Below are positions 1 through 8,733 of a stretch of DNA of 64,000 nt, one piece after another. The translations under genes were made by a program, and so were the position numbers. Source of the DNA: Thiobacillus thioparus DSM 505 (GTDB taxonomy: Bacteria > Pseudomonadota > Gammaproteobacteria > Burkholderiales > Thiobacillaceae); NCBI RefSeq assembly GCF_000373385.1, contig NZ_KB891328.1, positions 124,001-188,000 on the forward strand, written 5' to 3'. Numbering within the stretch: the first letter of the stretch is position 1; each line of letters starts with the position of its first letter. The notes under the pieces were generated by a model, which was given only the letters and a program-made list of their open reading frames with translations, did no database searches and was not told the origin of the DNA.

Positions 1-26
1 GAAAAAATAATAAAAGAAACCCAACC

Positions 27-67
27 GGCGCCGACTGTTCCAAAGAAGAACACACGGCGCTGTTTTT
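27..67 (+). terminator. Intrinsic terminator of an upstream gene
   Basis: GCGCCG (28-33) pairs with CGGCGC (55-60), and TGTTC (36-40) pairs with GAACA (48-52) inside. A T7 run follows directly. It ends just before the ribosome-binding site of the DsrE-like gene, so that gene seems separated from whatever lies to the left of the window. Confidence 0.75.
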
Positions 68-89
68 TTAACGAAACAGGAGAGAGAGC

Positions 90-599
90 ATGGATACCAA
101 AAAAATGGCCATCATCGCCACCAAGGGCACGCTGGACTGGGCTTACCCCCCGTTCATCCTGGCCTCGACGGCGGCTGCGCTGGGCTACGAAACCCAGATT
201 TTCTTCACCTTCTACGGCCTCCAGCTCGTCCGCAAGGATCTGTCTGTCCTGAAAGTGAGCCCCTTGGGCAACCCCGGCATGCCGATGAAGATGCCCTTTG
301 GTCCGAAATGGTTCAAGAGCATCAACTGGAATATGCCCAACGCTATCCAGTCGCTTATCCCCGGTTATGAAAGCGTGGCGACGGCCCTGATGAAGCAGAC
401 CATCGCCAACAATGGCGTGGCGACCATTCCTGACCTGCGCGAGCTGTGCCAGGAAGCCGAAGTCAAATTCATTGCCTGCCAGATGACCGTCGAACTGTTC
501 GGCTTCGAACATTCCGATTTCATCGACGGCCTTGAGTACGGCGGTGCGGCGACCTTCTTCGAATTTGCCGGCGAGACCGACATCTGCCTGTTCATTTAA
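90..599 (+). CDS. DsrE/DsrF-like sulfurtransferase (DrsE_2 family)
   Basis: This 169-aa protein matches the DsrE2/DsrE3-type fold. The N-terminus reads KKMAIIATKGTLD, followed by the family signature FFTFYGLQLV near residues 38-47. Two cysteines, C120 and C130, lie near the end, the second in FIACQMTVELFG, the usual position of the persulfide-carrying Cys. Family members are small proteins that bind or relay sulfur, usually with TusA and rhodanese partners, in sulfur-oxidising or sulfur-trafficking bacteria. The start is supported by AGGAGAG 7-13 nt upstream. The gene is flanked by terminators on both sides, so it looks monocistronic; no TusA or rhodanese gene is beside it in this window. The family call is firm; the exact subfamily (DsrE2 or DsrE3) and partners are uncertain. 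Confidence 0.85.
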   Translation: MDTKKMAIIATKGTLDWAYPPFILASTAAALGYETQIFFTFYGLQLVRKDLSVLKVSPLGNPGMPMKMPFGPKWFKSINWNMPNAIQSLIPGYESVATALMKQTIANNGVATIPDLRELCQEAEVKFIACQMTVELFGFEHSDFIDGLEYGGAATFFEFAGETDICLFI

Positions 600-633
600 G
601 AAACAGTCGCTGAAGCAGCATTCCCGCATCATG

Positions 634-665
634 AAAAAGAGCCGAATTCATTCGGCTCTTTTTTT
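634..665 (+). terminator. Intrinsic terminator after the DsrE-like gene
   Basis: A 13-bp stem, AAAAAGAGCCGAA (634-646) with TTCGGCTCTTTTT (651-663), closes a TTCA loop and runs into a T tract. The A-rich 5' arm could also work on the other strand. Confidence 0.9.
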
Positions 666-698
666 GTGTGTCTTTTGTACCACATTCGATACAGATTG

Positions 699-775
699 TT
701 CAATGGGCTGCGCTGACTGGCTTGTCTAAGCCCCAGTGCACGCGTAGCCTTCAAGTCAGGCCATTCAATAGGCTG
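699..775 (+). repeat. 12-bp direct repeat upstream of the FadL-like gene
   Basis: TTCAATGGGCTG (699-710) recurs as TTCAATAGGCTG (764-775), 11 of 12 identical and 65 bp apart, about six helical turns. Both lie between the preceding terminator and the FadL-like start codon, where regulator-binding sites would be expected. No binding protein can be named. Confidence 0.35.
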
Positions 776-807
776 ATCCGTAATAACTTTGCCCCTAGGA
801 GACAATA

Positions 808-2052
808 ATGAAGTTCACCCGCGTATTCGCATTCATGGCTTTGGCCGGTCTGGCCGGCAGCGCCTATGCCACCAATGGTTATTTTTCGCACGGTTACGGC
901 ATGAAGGCCAAGGGTATGGGCGGCGCAGCTACGGCCACGTCCGACGACGCCTTCGGCGGCGCGAACAACCCGGCCTCGATGGCATTTGTCGGTAACCGCC
1001 TCGACCTGGGGGTGGATCTGTTCAGCCCGCGGCGTGAAGCTAGCCGTACGGGGTCTGCCGGTTTGGATGGCTCGGCTGACAGCGATTCCAAGTATTTCCT
1101 GATTCCGGAATTCGGCTACAACCACATGCTTAACAATGATGTGGCTGTGGGTGTAACGGTGTATGGCAATGGTGGGATGAACACGAACTATTCAGGTGGT
1201 CAGATCAACTGCGGTGGTGGGCCGGCTAACCTTCTTTGCGGTTCCGGTAAGCTAGGTGTCGATTTGATGCAATTGATTGTTGCTCCCACCGCTGCCTATA
1301 AACTTGCTCCAAACCACTCGATCGGTATTTCCCCGTTGATCGGCTATCAGCGTTTCAAGGCTGAAGGTCTGCAAGCATTTGCAGGGATGTCTTCTGATTC
1401 GACTAATCTTACCAACCGCGGTTACGATGACTCGTTTGGTTATGGCGTACGGATTGGTTATATGGGTAAGCTGTCCCCGACTGTGACCATTGGTGCTGCC
1501 TATGCATCCAAGATGAAATTCGACGAATTTTCCAAGTACAAAGGATTATTTGCTGAGCAAGGTGGCTTTGACATTCCCGAGAACTACAACCTCGGCGTGG
1601 CTTGGGATGCTACTCCCTCAGTCAAGCTGGCATTGGATTACCAGCGTATCAACTATGCCAGCGTGAATTCCATCGCTAACCCGAGCAACAATGCATCCCA
1701 ACTCGGCACAGATAATGGCCCTGGATTTGGCTGGCAGGATATTAATGTGTGGAAACTGGGCGTCGAATACAAGTACAGTCAGCAGATGACGCTACGTGCT
1801 GGCTATAACCATGGCGACAATCCGATCCAGGCACGTGACGCGATGTTCAACATCCTGGCTCCGGGCGTAGTCAAAGATCATATGACCTTGGGCTTTACCT
1901 ATACGCTGGCATCGGGTAACGAGTTGACCATGGCTTATATGCATGCCTTCAAGAATGATGTGACGGGTCCGGATGGTTTGCCTGCCGGTGGCACGGACAA
2001 GATCCAGATGTATCAGAACTCCTTGGGTATCCAATACAGCTGGAAGATGTAG
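808..2052 (+). CDS. FadL/OmpP1/TodX-type outer-membrane transport protein
   Basis: This 414-aa protein starts with a Sec signal peptide (MKFTRVFAFMALAGLAGSAYA, cleavage about residue 21). The mature N-terminus, TNGYFSHGYGMKAKGMGGA, is characteristic of the FadL family hatch region. The rest alternates hydrophobic and polar residues as in a beta-barrel and ends in an aromatic-containing strand (SLGIQYSWKM). Family members pass hydrophobic compounds such as long-chain fatty acids or aromatic hydrocarbons across the outer membrane. The substrate cannot be told from sequence. The start has AGGAGA 6 nt upstream. Base composition is visibly more AT-rich than the neighbours, particularly from about 1130 to 1720, which may reflect transfer or relaxed codon selection. 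It stands alone between terminators. Confidence 0.9.
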   Translation: MKFTRVFAFMALAGLAGSAYATNGYFSHGYGMKAKGMGGAATATSDDAFGGANNPASMAFVGNRLDLGVDLFSPRREASRTGSAGLDGSADSDSKYFLIPEFGYNHMLNNDVAVGVTVYGNGGMNTNYSGGQINCGGGPANLLCGSGKLGVDLMQLIVAPTAAYKLAPNHSIGISPLIGYQRFKAEGLQAFAGMSSDSTNLTNRGYDDSFGYGVRIGYMGKLSPTVTIGAAYASKMKFDEFSKYKGLFAEQGGFDIPENYNLGVAWDATPSVKLALDYQRINYASVNSIANPSNNASQLGTDNGPGFGWQDINVWKLGVEYKYSQQMTLRAGYNHGDNPIQARDAMFNILAPGVVKDHMTLGFTYTLASGNELTMAYMHAFKNDVTGPDGLPAGGTDKIQMYQNSLGIQYSWKM

Positions 2053-2080
2053 TTCTCAGCAGTTGGCAAGGCTGATCAAG

Positions 2081-2106
2081 GCCGGGGTCTCGACCCCGGC
2101 TTTTTT
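2081..2106 (+). terminator. Intrinsic terminator of the FadL-like gene
   Basis: GCCGGGGT (2081-2088) pairs with ACCCCGGC (2093-2100) around CTCG, followed by TTTTTT. Confidence 0.92.
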
Positions 2107-2148
2107 ATGCGGGTTTAAGACAGCGTGAGGTGTGGGAAAAATTAAGAA

Positions 2149-2180
2149 ATAAAAAAGCGCGGATAACCGCGCTTTTTTAT
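2149..2180 (-). terminator. Terminator of the pepA-holC-valS operon, symmetric in form
   Basis: AAAAAAGCGCGG (2151-2162) pairs with CCGCGCTTTTTT (2167-2178) around ATAA. The A and T tracts on either side let it act in both directions. It lies just past the valS stop, so it is probably the operon terminator on the minus strand. Confidence 0.88.
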
Positions 2181-2200
2181 TTCGGCGTCGCTGTAAGTGA

Positions 2201-5002
2201 TCAATTTAGCCGCGCATGCTGCGCCTCCAACTTCTGCAACATGGCCGCAAAATCGGCTAGCCGGACCTGCTCCTGCTGCACCACGGCAGCCGGCGCCTTG
2301 TCGACGAAGCTGGGGTTGGCGAGCTTGGTTTCGGCTTTCTTGATCTCGCCCTGGATGCGGGCGATTTCCTTGGTCAGGCGGGCGCGTTCTTCGTCCTTGT
2401 CGATTTCCACCACCAGCATCATCCGCATGTCGCCGACCAGCGCGACCGGGGCGTCGGCTTCCGGCAGTGCGGTCACTGCGCTGACTTCGCTAAGCTTGCC
2501 CAGTGCAACAATGTAGGGGGCCAGCGCGTTGATTACGGCGGCATCACCTTCGATTACCAGCGGCACGCGCTGGGCGGGTGACAGGTTCATTTCGCCCCGA
2601 AGGGTGCGACAGCCATTAACCAGTTCTTTCAGCAACTGAATGCGCGTGACGCTGTCAGGGTGGCGTTGTGTTTCATCGATCTGTGGATAAGCTGCCAGCA
2701 TGATGCTGCTGCCGCGCACGCCGGCCAGCGGCGCGACCTTCTGCCACAGTTCCTCGGTGATGAAGGGGATGATGGGGTGAGCGAGGCGCAGCGTGGTTTC
2801 AAGCACGGTGGCCAGGGTGCGGCGAGTGGCGCGTTGCTGCTCGGGCGTCCCATGGTTCAACTGCACCTTGGCGAGTTCCAGATACCAGTCGCAGTATTCG
2901 TCCCACACGAATTCGTAGACCGCCCGCGCGGCCTGGTCGAAGCGGTAGGCAGCGAAGGCCTCGTGCACGTCGCCGATGGCTTGTTGCAGGCGCGCGGCGA
3001 TCCATTGATCGGCATCCGAGAACACCATCGGTTGGCTGGCATCCTGCCCGCAGTCGTGGCCTTCCAGGTTCATCAGCGCGAAACGGGTGGCGTTCCACAG
3101 CTTGTTGCAGAAGTTGCGGTAGCCCTCGGCGCGCTGCAGGTCGAACTTGATGTCGCGCCCGTGGGTGGCAAGCGAAGCAAAGGTGAAGCGCAGGGCGTCG
3201 GTACCGTAGGCGGCGATGCCATCGGGGAACTCCTTGCGGGTGCGCTTCTCGATGCTGGCGGCCTGCTTGGGGTTCATCAGTCCCTGGGTGCGCTTGGCGA
3301 CAAGCTTGTCCACTTCGATACCGTCGATGAGGTCGATCGGGTCGAGCACGTTGCCCTTCGACTTGCTCATCTTCTGGCCTTCGGAGTCGCGCACCAGGCC
3401 GGTGACGTATACCTCGCGGAACGGCACCTTGCCGGTGAGATGCTTCGACATCATCACCATGCGGGCGACCCAGAAGAAGATGATGTCGAAGCCGGTGACC
3501 AGCACCGAAGTCGGCAGGTAGCGCTCGAGTTCGGGCGTCTGCTCGGGCCAGCCCAGCGTCGAGAAGGGCCATAGCGCGGAGGAGAACCAGGTGTCGAGTA
3601 CGTCGTTGTCCTGCGTTAGTTCGCGGCCGCCAGCCTGTTTCCTCGCTTCTTCCTCTGAGTGCGCGACGTAGAAATTGCCGTCGGCGTCGTACCACGCCGG
3701 GATACGGTGGCCCCACCACAACTGGCGCGAGACGCACCAGTCCTGGATGTTTTCCAGCCACTGCCGGTAGGTGGTGGTCCAGTTTTCCGGCACGAATTTC
3801 AGTTCGCCGGAGTCGACTGCGGCGAGCCCTTGCTTGGCCAGGCCTTCCATGCTCATGAACCACTGGTCGGTGAGCATCGGCTCGATCACCGCGTTGGTGC
3901 GGTCGCCGCGCGGGATCATCAGCTTGTGCGGCTTGGCCGAGACCAGCAGGCCCTTCGTCTGCAGTGCGTCGAGCAGTTTCTGGCGCGCGTCGTAACGGTC
4001 GAGTCCCTGGTATTCGGCGGGGCAGAACTCGTTCATTTTGGCGTCGAGCGTCAGCACGCTGATTGCCATGAGTTTGTGGCGTTGCCCGACTTGCCAGTCG
4101 TTGAAGTCGTGCGCAGGGGTGATCTTCACTACGCCTGTGCCGAACTCGCGATCGACGTATTCATCCGCGATGACGGGGATGCTGCGTTCGGCGATCGGCA
4201 GGCGGACGTGCTTGCCGATCAGATGCGCGTAGCGTGCATCCTCTGGATGCACGGCGACGGCGGTGTCACCGAGCAGGGTTTCCGGGCGGGTGGTGGCGAC
4301 GGTCAGGAAGCCAGAGCCGTCCTCCAGCGGATAGTTGATTTCCCAGATGAAACCGTCTTCCTCAGTGCTGACGACCTCAAGGTCGGACACGGCCGTACCG
4401 AGTACCGGATCCCAGTTCACCAGCCGCTTGCCGCGGTAGATCAGGCCTTCACGATAGAGCCGCACGAAGACTTCGGTGACCGCTTTCGACAGCCCGGCAT
4501 CCATGGTGAAGCGTTCGCGGCTCCAGTCGGGACTGGTGCCGAGCCGGCGCATCTGCCGCGTGATGGTGGAGCCGGAATGCGCTTTCCATTCCCAGACTTT
4601 TTCGAGGAATTTTTCGCGTCCGAGGTCGTGGCGCGAGATGTTCTGCGCATCGAGCTGACGCTCCACTACGATCTGCGTGGCGATGCCTGCATGGTCGGTG
4701 CCAGGCTGCCACAGGGTATTGTCGCCCACCATTCGGTGGTAGCGGGTGAGGGCGTCCATCAGGGTGTGCTGGAAAGCATGGCCCATGTGCAGCGTGCCGG
4801 TGACATTCGGCGGCGGGAGCATGATGCAGTAGGCGGGAGTGTCCCCGTAAGGAGACTCCGATCCATTACAGGCTCTTGTGCCCTTCAGGGTAGACGCCCG
4901 TGTGGAGTCGTATGCGCCGGCCTTGAAATAGCCGGCGCTTTCCCACTGGGCGTACCAGCGTTTTTCGATGTCAGCCGGTTCGTAGGATTTGGCGAGTTCC
5001 AT
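2201..5002 (-). CDS. valS: Valyl-tRNA synthetase
   Basis: This 933-aa class I synthetase charges tRNA-Val. Visible features are the HIGH motif in [12 protein letters not shown] (about residues 66-77), the editing domain with its [10 protein letters not shown] segment, the KMSKSKGNV signature, and a C-terminal charged coiled-coil arm ([20 protein letters not shown]). It is the last gene of the pepA-holC-unknown-valS operon. One oddity stands out. Between GYF (24-26) and the pre-HIGH strand YCIML (58-62) there are 31 residues, roughly 20 more than I expect in bacterial ValRS. The extra stretch (about residues 30-54) contains a Cys and no hydrophobic core. It is in frame, with no sign of frameshift. 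The family assignment is certain. Confidence 0.98.
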   Translation of the reverse strand: MELAKSYEPADIEKRWYAQWESAGYFKAGAYDSTRASTLKGTRACNGSESPYGDTPAYCIMLPPPNVTGTLHMGHAFQHTLMDALTRYHRMVGDNTLWQPGTDHAGIATQIVVERQLDAQNISRHDLGREKFLEKVWEWKAHSGSTITRQMRRLGTSPDWSRERFTMDAGLSKAVTEVFVRLYREGLIYRGKRLVNWDPVLGTAVSDLEVVSTEEDGFIWEINYPLEDGSGFLTVATTRPETLLGDTAVAVHPEDARYAHLIGKHVRLPIAERSIPVIADEYVDREFGTGVVKITPAHDFNDWQVGQRHKLMAISVLTLDAKMNEFCPAEYQGLDRYDARQKLLDALQTKGLLVSAKPHKLMIPRGDRTNAVIEPMLTDQWFMSMEGLAKQGLAAVDSGELKFVPENWTTTYRQWLENIQDWCVSRQLWWGHRIPAWYDADGNFYVAHSEEEARKQAGGRELTQDNDVLDTWFSSALWPFSTLGWPEQTPELERYLPTSVLVTGFDIIFFWVARMVMMSKHLTGKVPFREVYVTGLVRDSEGQKMSKSKGNVLDPIDLIDGIEVDKLVAKRTQGLMNPKQAASIEKRTRKEFPDGIAAYGTDALRFTFASLATHGRDIKFDLQRAEGYRNFCNKLWNATRFALMNLEGHDCGQDASQPMVFSDADQWIAARLQQAIGDVHEAFAAYRFDQAARAVYEFVWDEYCDWYLELAKVQLNHGTPEQQRATRRTLATVLETTLRLAHPIIPFITEELWQKVAPLAGVRGSSIMLAAYPQIDETQRHPDSVTRIQLLKELVNGCRTLRGEMNLSPAQRVPLVIEGDAAVINALAPYIVALGKLSEVSAVTALPEADAPVALVGDMRMMLVVEIDKDEERARLTKEIARIQGEIKKAETKLANPSFVDKAPAAVVQQEQVRLADFAAMLQKLEAQHARLN

Positions 5003-5094
5003 GGCGTGCGAGCAAAGCCGTGATTATCCCAAAAAAGTCTTGGGACAAGTTACGACAGCCCGGGATTAATTCCAACGACGCAATGGGCGATATG

Positions 5095-5565
5095 CTATCG
5101 GCTTGATGGGTCGCGCGGTTGCTTGAGTTTCTCGGCGACGGCGTCCCGCACGATTTCCCGGACGTTGACGTCGAGCTGGCTGAGCAGGCTCGACACGGTC
5201 TGGTCGATGTTCTTGCGCAGTTCGGCGGCGACCTGTTTCTCCATGACCTCGGACAGGCGGGGCGCCAGTTCGCTCATCAGTTGCTCGGCCAGCGTGTCGC
5301 TTACAGCAGAAGGCAGGGGCTCGGCAGCGGGCGTTTCGGCTTGAATGGACGGTGAAGCGGGTGCGGGGAGCGGGCTTGCAGGCGGGGCGGCAGATTCTGG
5401 CGGGGTTCCGCGTTCGATCACGTGAGTCAGCACAGGCAGCCAGGCGTCGGGGGGCGTAGCCTGCGTGCCAGGATCTGACGGCCCGGCTGCCGCTTCGCCT
5501 TCGGCACCGCCGCGATGCTTTTTCAGCAGTGCATCCATCTTGTTCAACAAGGGGCTGTCACTCAT
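5095..5565 (-). CDS. Hypothetical Ala/Pro-rich protein of the holC-valS operon
   Basis: I do not recognise this 156-aa protein. The start is fixed by GGAGGT three nt upstream and lies 8 nt past the holC stop. It has three parts: a short basic N-terminal helix (residues 1-20, MSDSPLLNKMDALLKKHRG), a low-complexity Ala/Pro/Glu linker (about 20-90), and an amphipathic helical C-terminus (about 95-150) rich in Leu, Glu, Lys and Val. That is the layout of a scaffold or self-assembling protein, with the C-terminal helices as a probable oligomerisation unit. Its place between the clamp-loader subunit HolC and ValRS says it is co-transcribed but does not reveal function. Confidence 0.75.
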   Translation of the reverse strand: MSDSPLLNKMDALLKKHRGGAEGEAAAGPSDPGTQATPPDAWLPVLTHVIERGTPPESAAPPASPLPAPASPSIQAETPAAEPLPSAVSDTLAEQLMSELAPRLSEVMEKQVAAELRKNIDQTVSSLLSQLDVNVREIVRDAVAEKLKQPRDPSSR

Positions 5566-5573
5566 AGGACCTC

Positions 5574-6002
5574 CTATCCGGCGTGCTGACGCAGATCGTG
5601 TGTTTTCAGGGCATAGCCGCGTGTCTGATAGAAACGGTAACGGGTGCGGCCCTGTTCGCGTCCGCTTTCGTCCTGGCCGACGATTTCGACCAGTCGCTCG
5701 AAGCGAGCAAAGGCGGGAGGCTGTTCGTGATGCAAGTTGATCATCACATCTGCCTGGCGCAAGGCATCGGCGTCGGTGCCGATCAGTATCGGCGTTTCGT
5801 TTGCCAGCGCGTCTCTGTCGCGGCAGTGCGGCACGAATCCCAGCGCAGGCGTTGTCCATAACAGGCGGTCGATGGCATCGGCTACTGCCGCGTCCGGCGC
5901 ATAGATCATCACCTGCTTACCCTGGCCGATTGCCTTGGTGGCGACGCGGCGAGCGACGTCGAGGGGGTTGTCGGCAAAGATGTAGAAGGTGATTTCGGTC
6001 AC
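5574..6002 (-). CDS. holC: DNA polymerase III chi subunit
   Basis: This 142-aa protein is a match to HolC, the clamp-loader accessory subunit that links the replicase to SSB. Typical features are the opening MTEITFYIFADNPLD, the central RLLWTTPALGFVPHC, and a C-terminal Arg/Tyr-rich strand-helix (RTRYRFYQTRGYALKTHD). It begins 10 nt after the pepA stop and is followed after 8 nt by the unknown gene. The pepA-holC-valS order is widely conserved in Proteobacteria. Confidence 0.95.
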   Translation of the reverse strand: MTEITFYIFADNPLDVARRVATKAIGQGKQVMIYAPDAAVADAIDRLLWTTPALGFVPHCRDRDALANETPILIGTDADALRQADVMINLHHEQPPAFARFERLVEIVGQDESGREQGRTRYRFYQTRGYALKTHDLRQHAG

Positions 6003-6012
6003 TGCTGACAGT

Positions 6013-7524
6013 TTATTTCTGAGCGCGGTTCAGAAGGAAATGCACCAGCAGGGATACCGGTCGCCCGGTCGAGCCTTTTTCGCGGCCGCCCTTGTATGCG
6101 ATACCGGCGATGTCGAGGTGCGCCCAGTGATACTTCTTGGCGAAGCGCGACAGGAAGCAGGCTGCAGTGATCGATCCGGCCGGGCGGCCGCCGATGTTGG
6201 CCATATCGGCCAGGCTGCTCTTCAGTTGCTCTTGATAGTCGTCCCACAGCGGCATGCGCCAGACTCGGTCCCAGGCATGGTCGGCAGCGTGTTCGATCTC
6301 GCGTGCCAGCGGGTCGTGGTTGCTGTAGAGCGCGCTGGGGTGCGCGCCCAAGGCGATCACGCAGGCACCAGTGAGCGTGGCCAGATCGACCACGGCGTCG
6401 GGTTCGAAGCGTTCGGCATAGGTCAGCGCATCGCACAGGATTAGGCGGCCTTCGGCATCGGTGTTGAGGATTTCGATGGTCTGGCCGGACATCGATTTGA
6501 CGATGTCACCGGGCTTGTTGGCGTTGGCATCCGGCATGTTTTCGCAGGCCGGGATGAGGCCGACGACGTTGAGAGGCAGGCCCAGTTCGCCGATGGCGCG
6601 GAAGGCGCCGATGACTGCGCCGCCACCGCTCATGTCATAGTTCATCTCGTCCATCTCGGCGGGCGGTTTGAGCGAAATGCCGCCGGCGTCGAAGGTGACC
6701 GCCTTGCCGACCAGCACCACGGGCTTGTCACTCTTGGCGCCACCTTCGTGTTTCAGCACGATGAAACGTGGCGGTTTGTCGCTGCCCTTGCCGACCGACA
6801 GGAAGGAGCCCATGCCTAGTTTTTCGCAGGCGGCATAATCGAGTATCTCGCAGCCGAAGCCGTGGGCTTTTGCCATCTTCTTCGCTTCGCCGGCCAGATA
6901 TTCCGGCGTGCAGATATTGGAAGGCGTATTGCCAAGATCCTTGGCCAGACCGATGCCGTGGGCGATAGCCAGCCCGCGCGCAAGCCCGGTCTCGCCGTAT
7001 TTCAGTTCGCCGCGCCGCGACACGGCAAAAATGACGCGTTTGAGCGGGCGGCGCGTCTCGCTGGACTTGCTCTTCATGTGATCGAAGCGATACAAGGCAT
7101 CGTGGGCGCTGACCACGGCCTGTTCGACGTTCCAGGTGACGTCGCGTTTCTTCACCGGGATTTCGCTGAGCGTGATGGTGGCTTCCATCGAACCGGTATC
7201 ACGTAGCGTACGCACCGCGCAGGCGATGGCGTCGCGGTAGCCTTTTTCATGGAAGTCGCGTTCCTTGCCGAGTCCGACCAGCAGGACACGGTCGGCCAGG
7301 ATGTTGGGGACCCGGTGCAGCAGCAGCGTGCTGCCGGACTTGCCTTCCATGTCGCCGCCGCGCAGGATGTCCGACAGATAACCGTCGCTGGCGCGGTCGA
7401 TGTCGATACCCGGCCCCGACAGCTTGCGACTTTCGAATACGCCGACGACGACGCAGGCCGTGCGCTGTTTTTCGGGGGCGCCGCTTTTTATGCTAAATTC
7501 GAGTTCGATTTCCTTGTTTTCCAT
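6013..7524 (-). CDS. pepA: Leucyl aminopeptidase (cytosol aminopeptidase, M17)
   Basis: The 503-aa product is a two-metal M17 exopeptidase; in some bacteria PepA also binds DNA. The catalytic region is intact: VGKAVTFDAGG with metal-ligand Lys and Asp, MSGGGAV, and the family signature NTDAEGRL. I start it at ATG 7524 (MENKEIELEFS), which fits the family. An in-frame TTG 12 nt upstream would add four residues but has no ribosome-binding site. It heads the minus-strand operon with holC and valS and diverges from lptF, a common arrangement. Confidence 0.97.
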   Translation of the reverse strand: MENKEIELEFSIKSGAPEKQRTACVVVGVFESRKLSGPGIDIDRASDGYLSDILRGGDMEGKSGSTLLLHRVPNILADRVLLVGLGKERDFHEKGYRDAIACAVRTLRDTGSMEATITLSEIPVKKRDVTWNVEQAVVSAHDALYRFDHMKSKSSETRRPLKRVIFAVSRRGELKYGETGLARGLAIAHGIGLAKDLGNTPSNICTPEYLAGEAKKMAKAHGFGCEILDYAACEKLGMGSFLSVGKGSDKPPRFIVLKHEGGAKSDKPVVLVGKAVTFDAGGISLKPPAEMDEMNYDMSGGGAVIGAFRAIGELGLPLNVVGLIPACENMPDANANKPGDIVKSMSGQTIEILNTDAEGRLILCDALTYAERFEPDAVVDLATLTGACVIALGAHPSALYSNHDPLAREIEHAADHAWDRVWRMPLWDDYQEQLKSSLADMANIGGRPAGSITAACFLSRFAKKYHWAHLDIAGIAYKGGREKGSTGRPVSLLVHFLLNRAQK

Positions 7525-7653
7525 GTCTGTGCTCAAAAAAATACAATTTGCCGATTCGCCGAAATTTGGCGTTGCCCATGGGGCGATTATTGGCGCGGGC
7601 GCGGTGGAATGTCAAAAGCCCGTTCATTACGTGAGCGGTTTCCGGCCATTCCC

Positions 7654-8733
7654 ATGCTCTATCGCCGCGCGCTGACCCGTGAGATGGCGCTCACTACCGG
7701 CGCCGTGTTGACGGTGCTGGTCGCGATCGCGCTGGTCGTGCTGTTCATCCGCCTGCTCGGCGACGTGGCGCGCGGCGAACTTGCCAACGAGGCGGTTTTT
7801 TCCTTTCTTGGCTTTTCGCTGCTGTTCTTCCTACCGGTATTGATGACGATCGCGCTGTTTGCCGGCGTGCTGCTGCCCTTGTCGCGTATGTGGCGGGACA
7901 GCGAAATGGTGATCTGGTTCAATGCCGGCCTGTCGCTGACGCAATGGATGCGGCCGGTATTGGCGTTCGCCGTGCCGTTTTCGCTGGTCATCCTGCTGAT
8001 CACGCTGGTGCTCAATCCCTGGGCACAGACAAAAAAAATAGAGTATCGCCAGGACCTGCGCAGCCGCAGCGAGAGTTCGCTGATCGCCCCCGGCATGTTC
8101 GCCGAATCCACCGCCGGCCAGCGTGTCTATTACGTGGAATCGCTGAATCCGCTGACCGGCATCGTGCGCAACGTCTTCATGCAGTCGCGCATCGACGGCC
8201 AGCTCGGCCTGGTGGTGGCGCGTGAGGGAAGTCATACGGAGATGCCCGATGGTTCGCGTTATCTGGTGTTCAAGGATGGGCGCCGATATGAGGGTACGCC
8301 CGGCAAGCTCGATTACCGCATCGTGCAATTCGAGCGCTACTGGATGCGGCTCGACCCGGTTCCCGTGAACGGCAAGGAAACCGGCATTCGCCAGGCGCCC
8401 CTGAACGAACTGCTGGCCGACAAGACGCCACCGGCACGGGCGGAGCTGCTGTGGCGGGTAGGGGTGCCCGTATCCGCACTTATCCTCGCCGTCATGGCCA
8501 TTCCGCTCAGTTTCGTCAACACGCGGGCGCGCCGATCCTACGGGCTGATGACCGCGTTGCTGCTGTACTTCGTCTACAACAATCTGCTGTCCTTGACGCA
8601 GGCCTGGGTGGCCCAGGACAAACTCAACCCTTGGGGCGGCATGGTGGCATCGCACCTGGTGATGTTGTTTGCCGTGATCGCTCTGTTCTGGTTGCGAACC
8701 CGTCAATTTGCACCGCGCGGGAGACGTGCATGA
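7654..8733 (+). CDS. lptF: LPS export permease LptF
   Basis: LptF is an inner-membrane subunit of the LptB2FG transporter that extracts LPS and feeds it to LptC/A/D. The 359-aa protein has the family layout: N-terminal membrane helices (TTGAVLTVLVAIALVVLFI and SFLGFSLLFFLPVLMTIALF), a periplasmic beta-jellyroll about residues 125-255, then three C-terminal helices. I chose ATG 7654 (MLYRRALTREMA) because LptF normally begins right at this helix. ATG 7609, in frame upstream, is possible. The stop overlaps the lptG start (ATGA). Confidence 0.93.
   Translation: MLYRRALTREMALTTGAVLTVLVAIALVVLFIRLLGDVARGELANEAVFSFLGFSLLFFLPVLMTIALFAGVLLPLSRMWRDSEMVIWFNAGLSLTQWMRPVLAFAVPFSLVILLITLVLNPWAQTKKIEYRQDLRSRSESSLIAPGMFAESTAGQRVYYVESLNPLTGIVRNVFMQSRIDGQLGLVVAREGSHTEMPDGSRYLVFKDGRRYEGTPGKLDYRIVQFERYWMRLDPVPVNGKETGIRQAPLNELLADKTPPARAELLWRVGVPVSALILAVMAIPLSFVNTRARRSYGLMTALLLYFVYNNLLSLTQAWVAQDKLNPWGGMVASHLVMLFAVIALFWLRTRQFAPRGRRA

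Noticed and set aside
4841-4915. Sequencing error or frameshift in valS
   Set aside because: The frame is continuous and conserved ValRS sequence resumes in phase on both sides, so the extra residues are a true in-frame insert.
7249-7653. Longer LptF starting within pepA antisense
   Set aside because: It would run across the divergent pepA gene and add about 135 residues not found in LptF.
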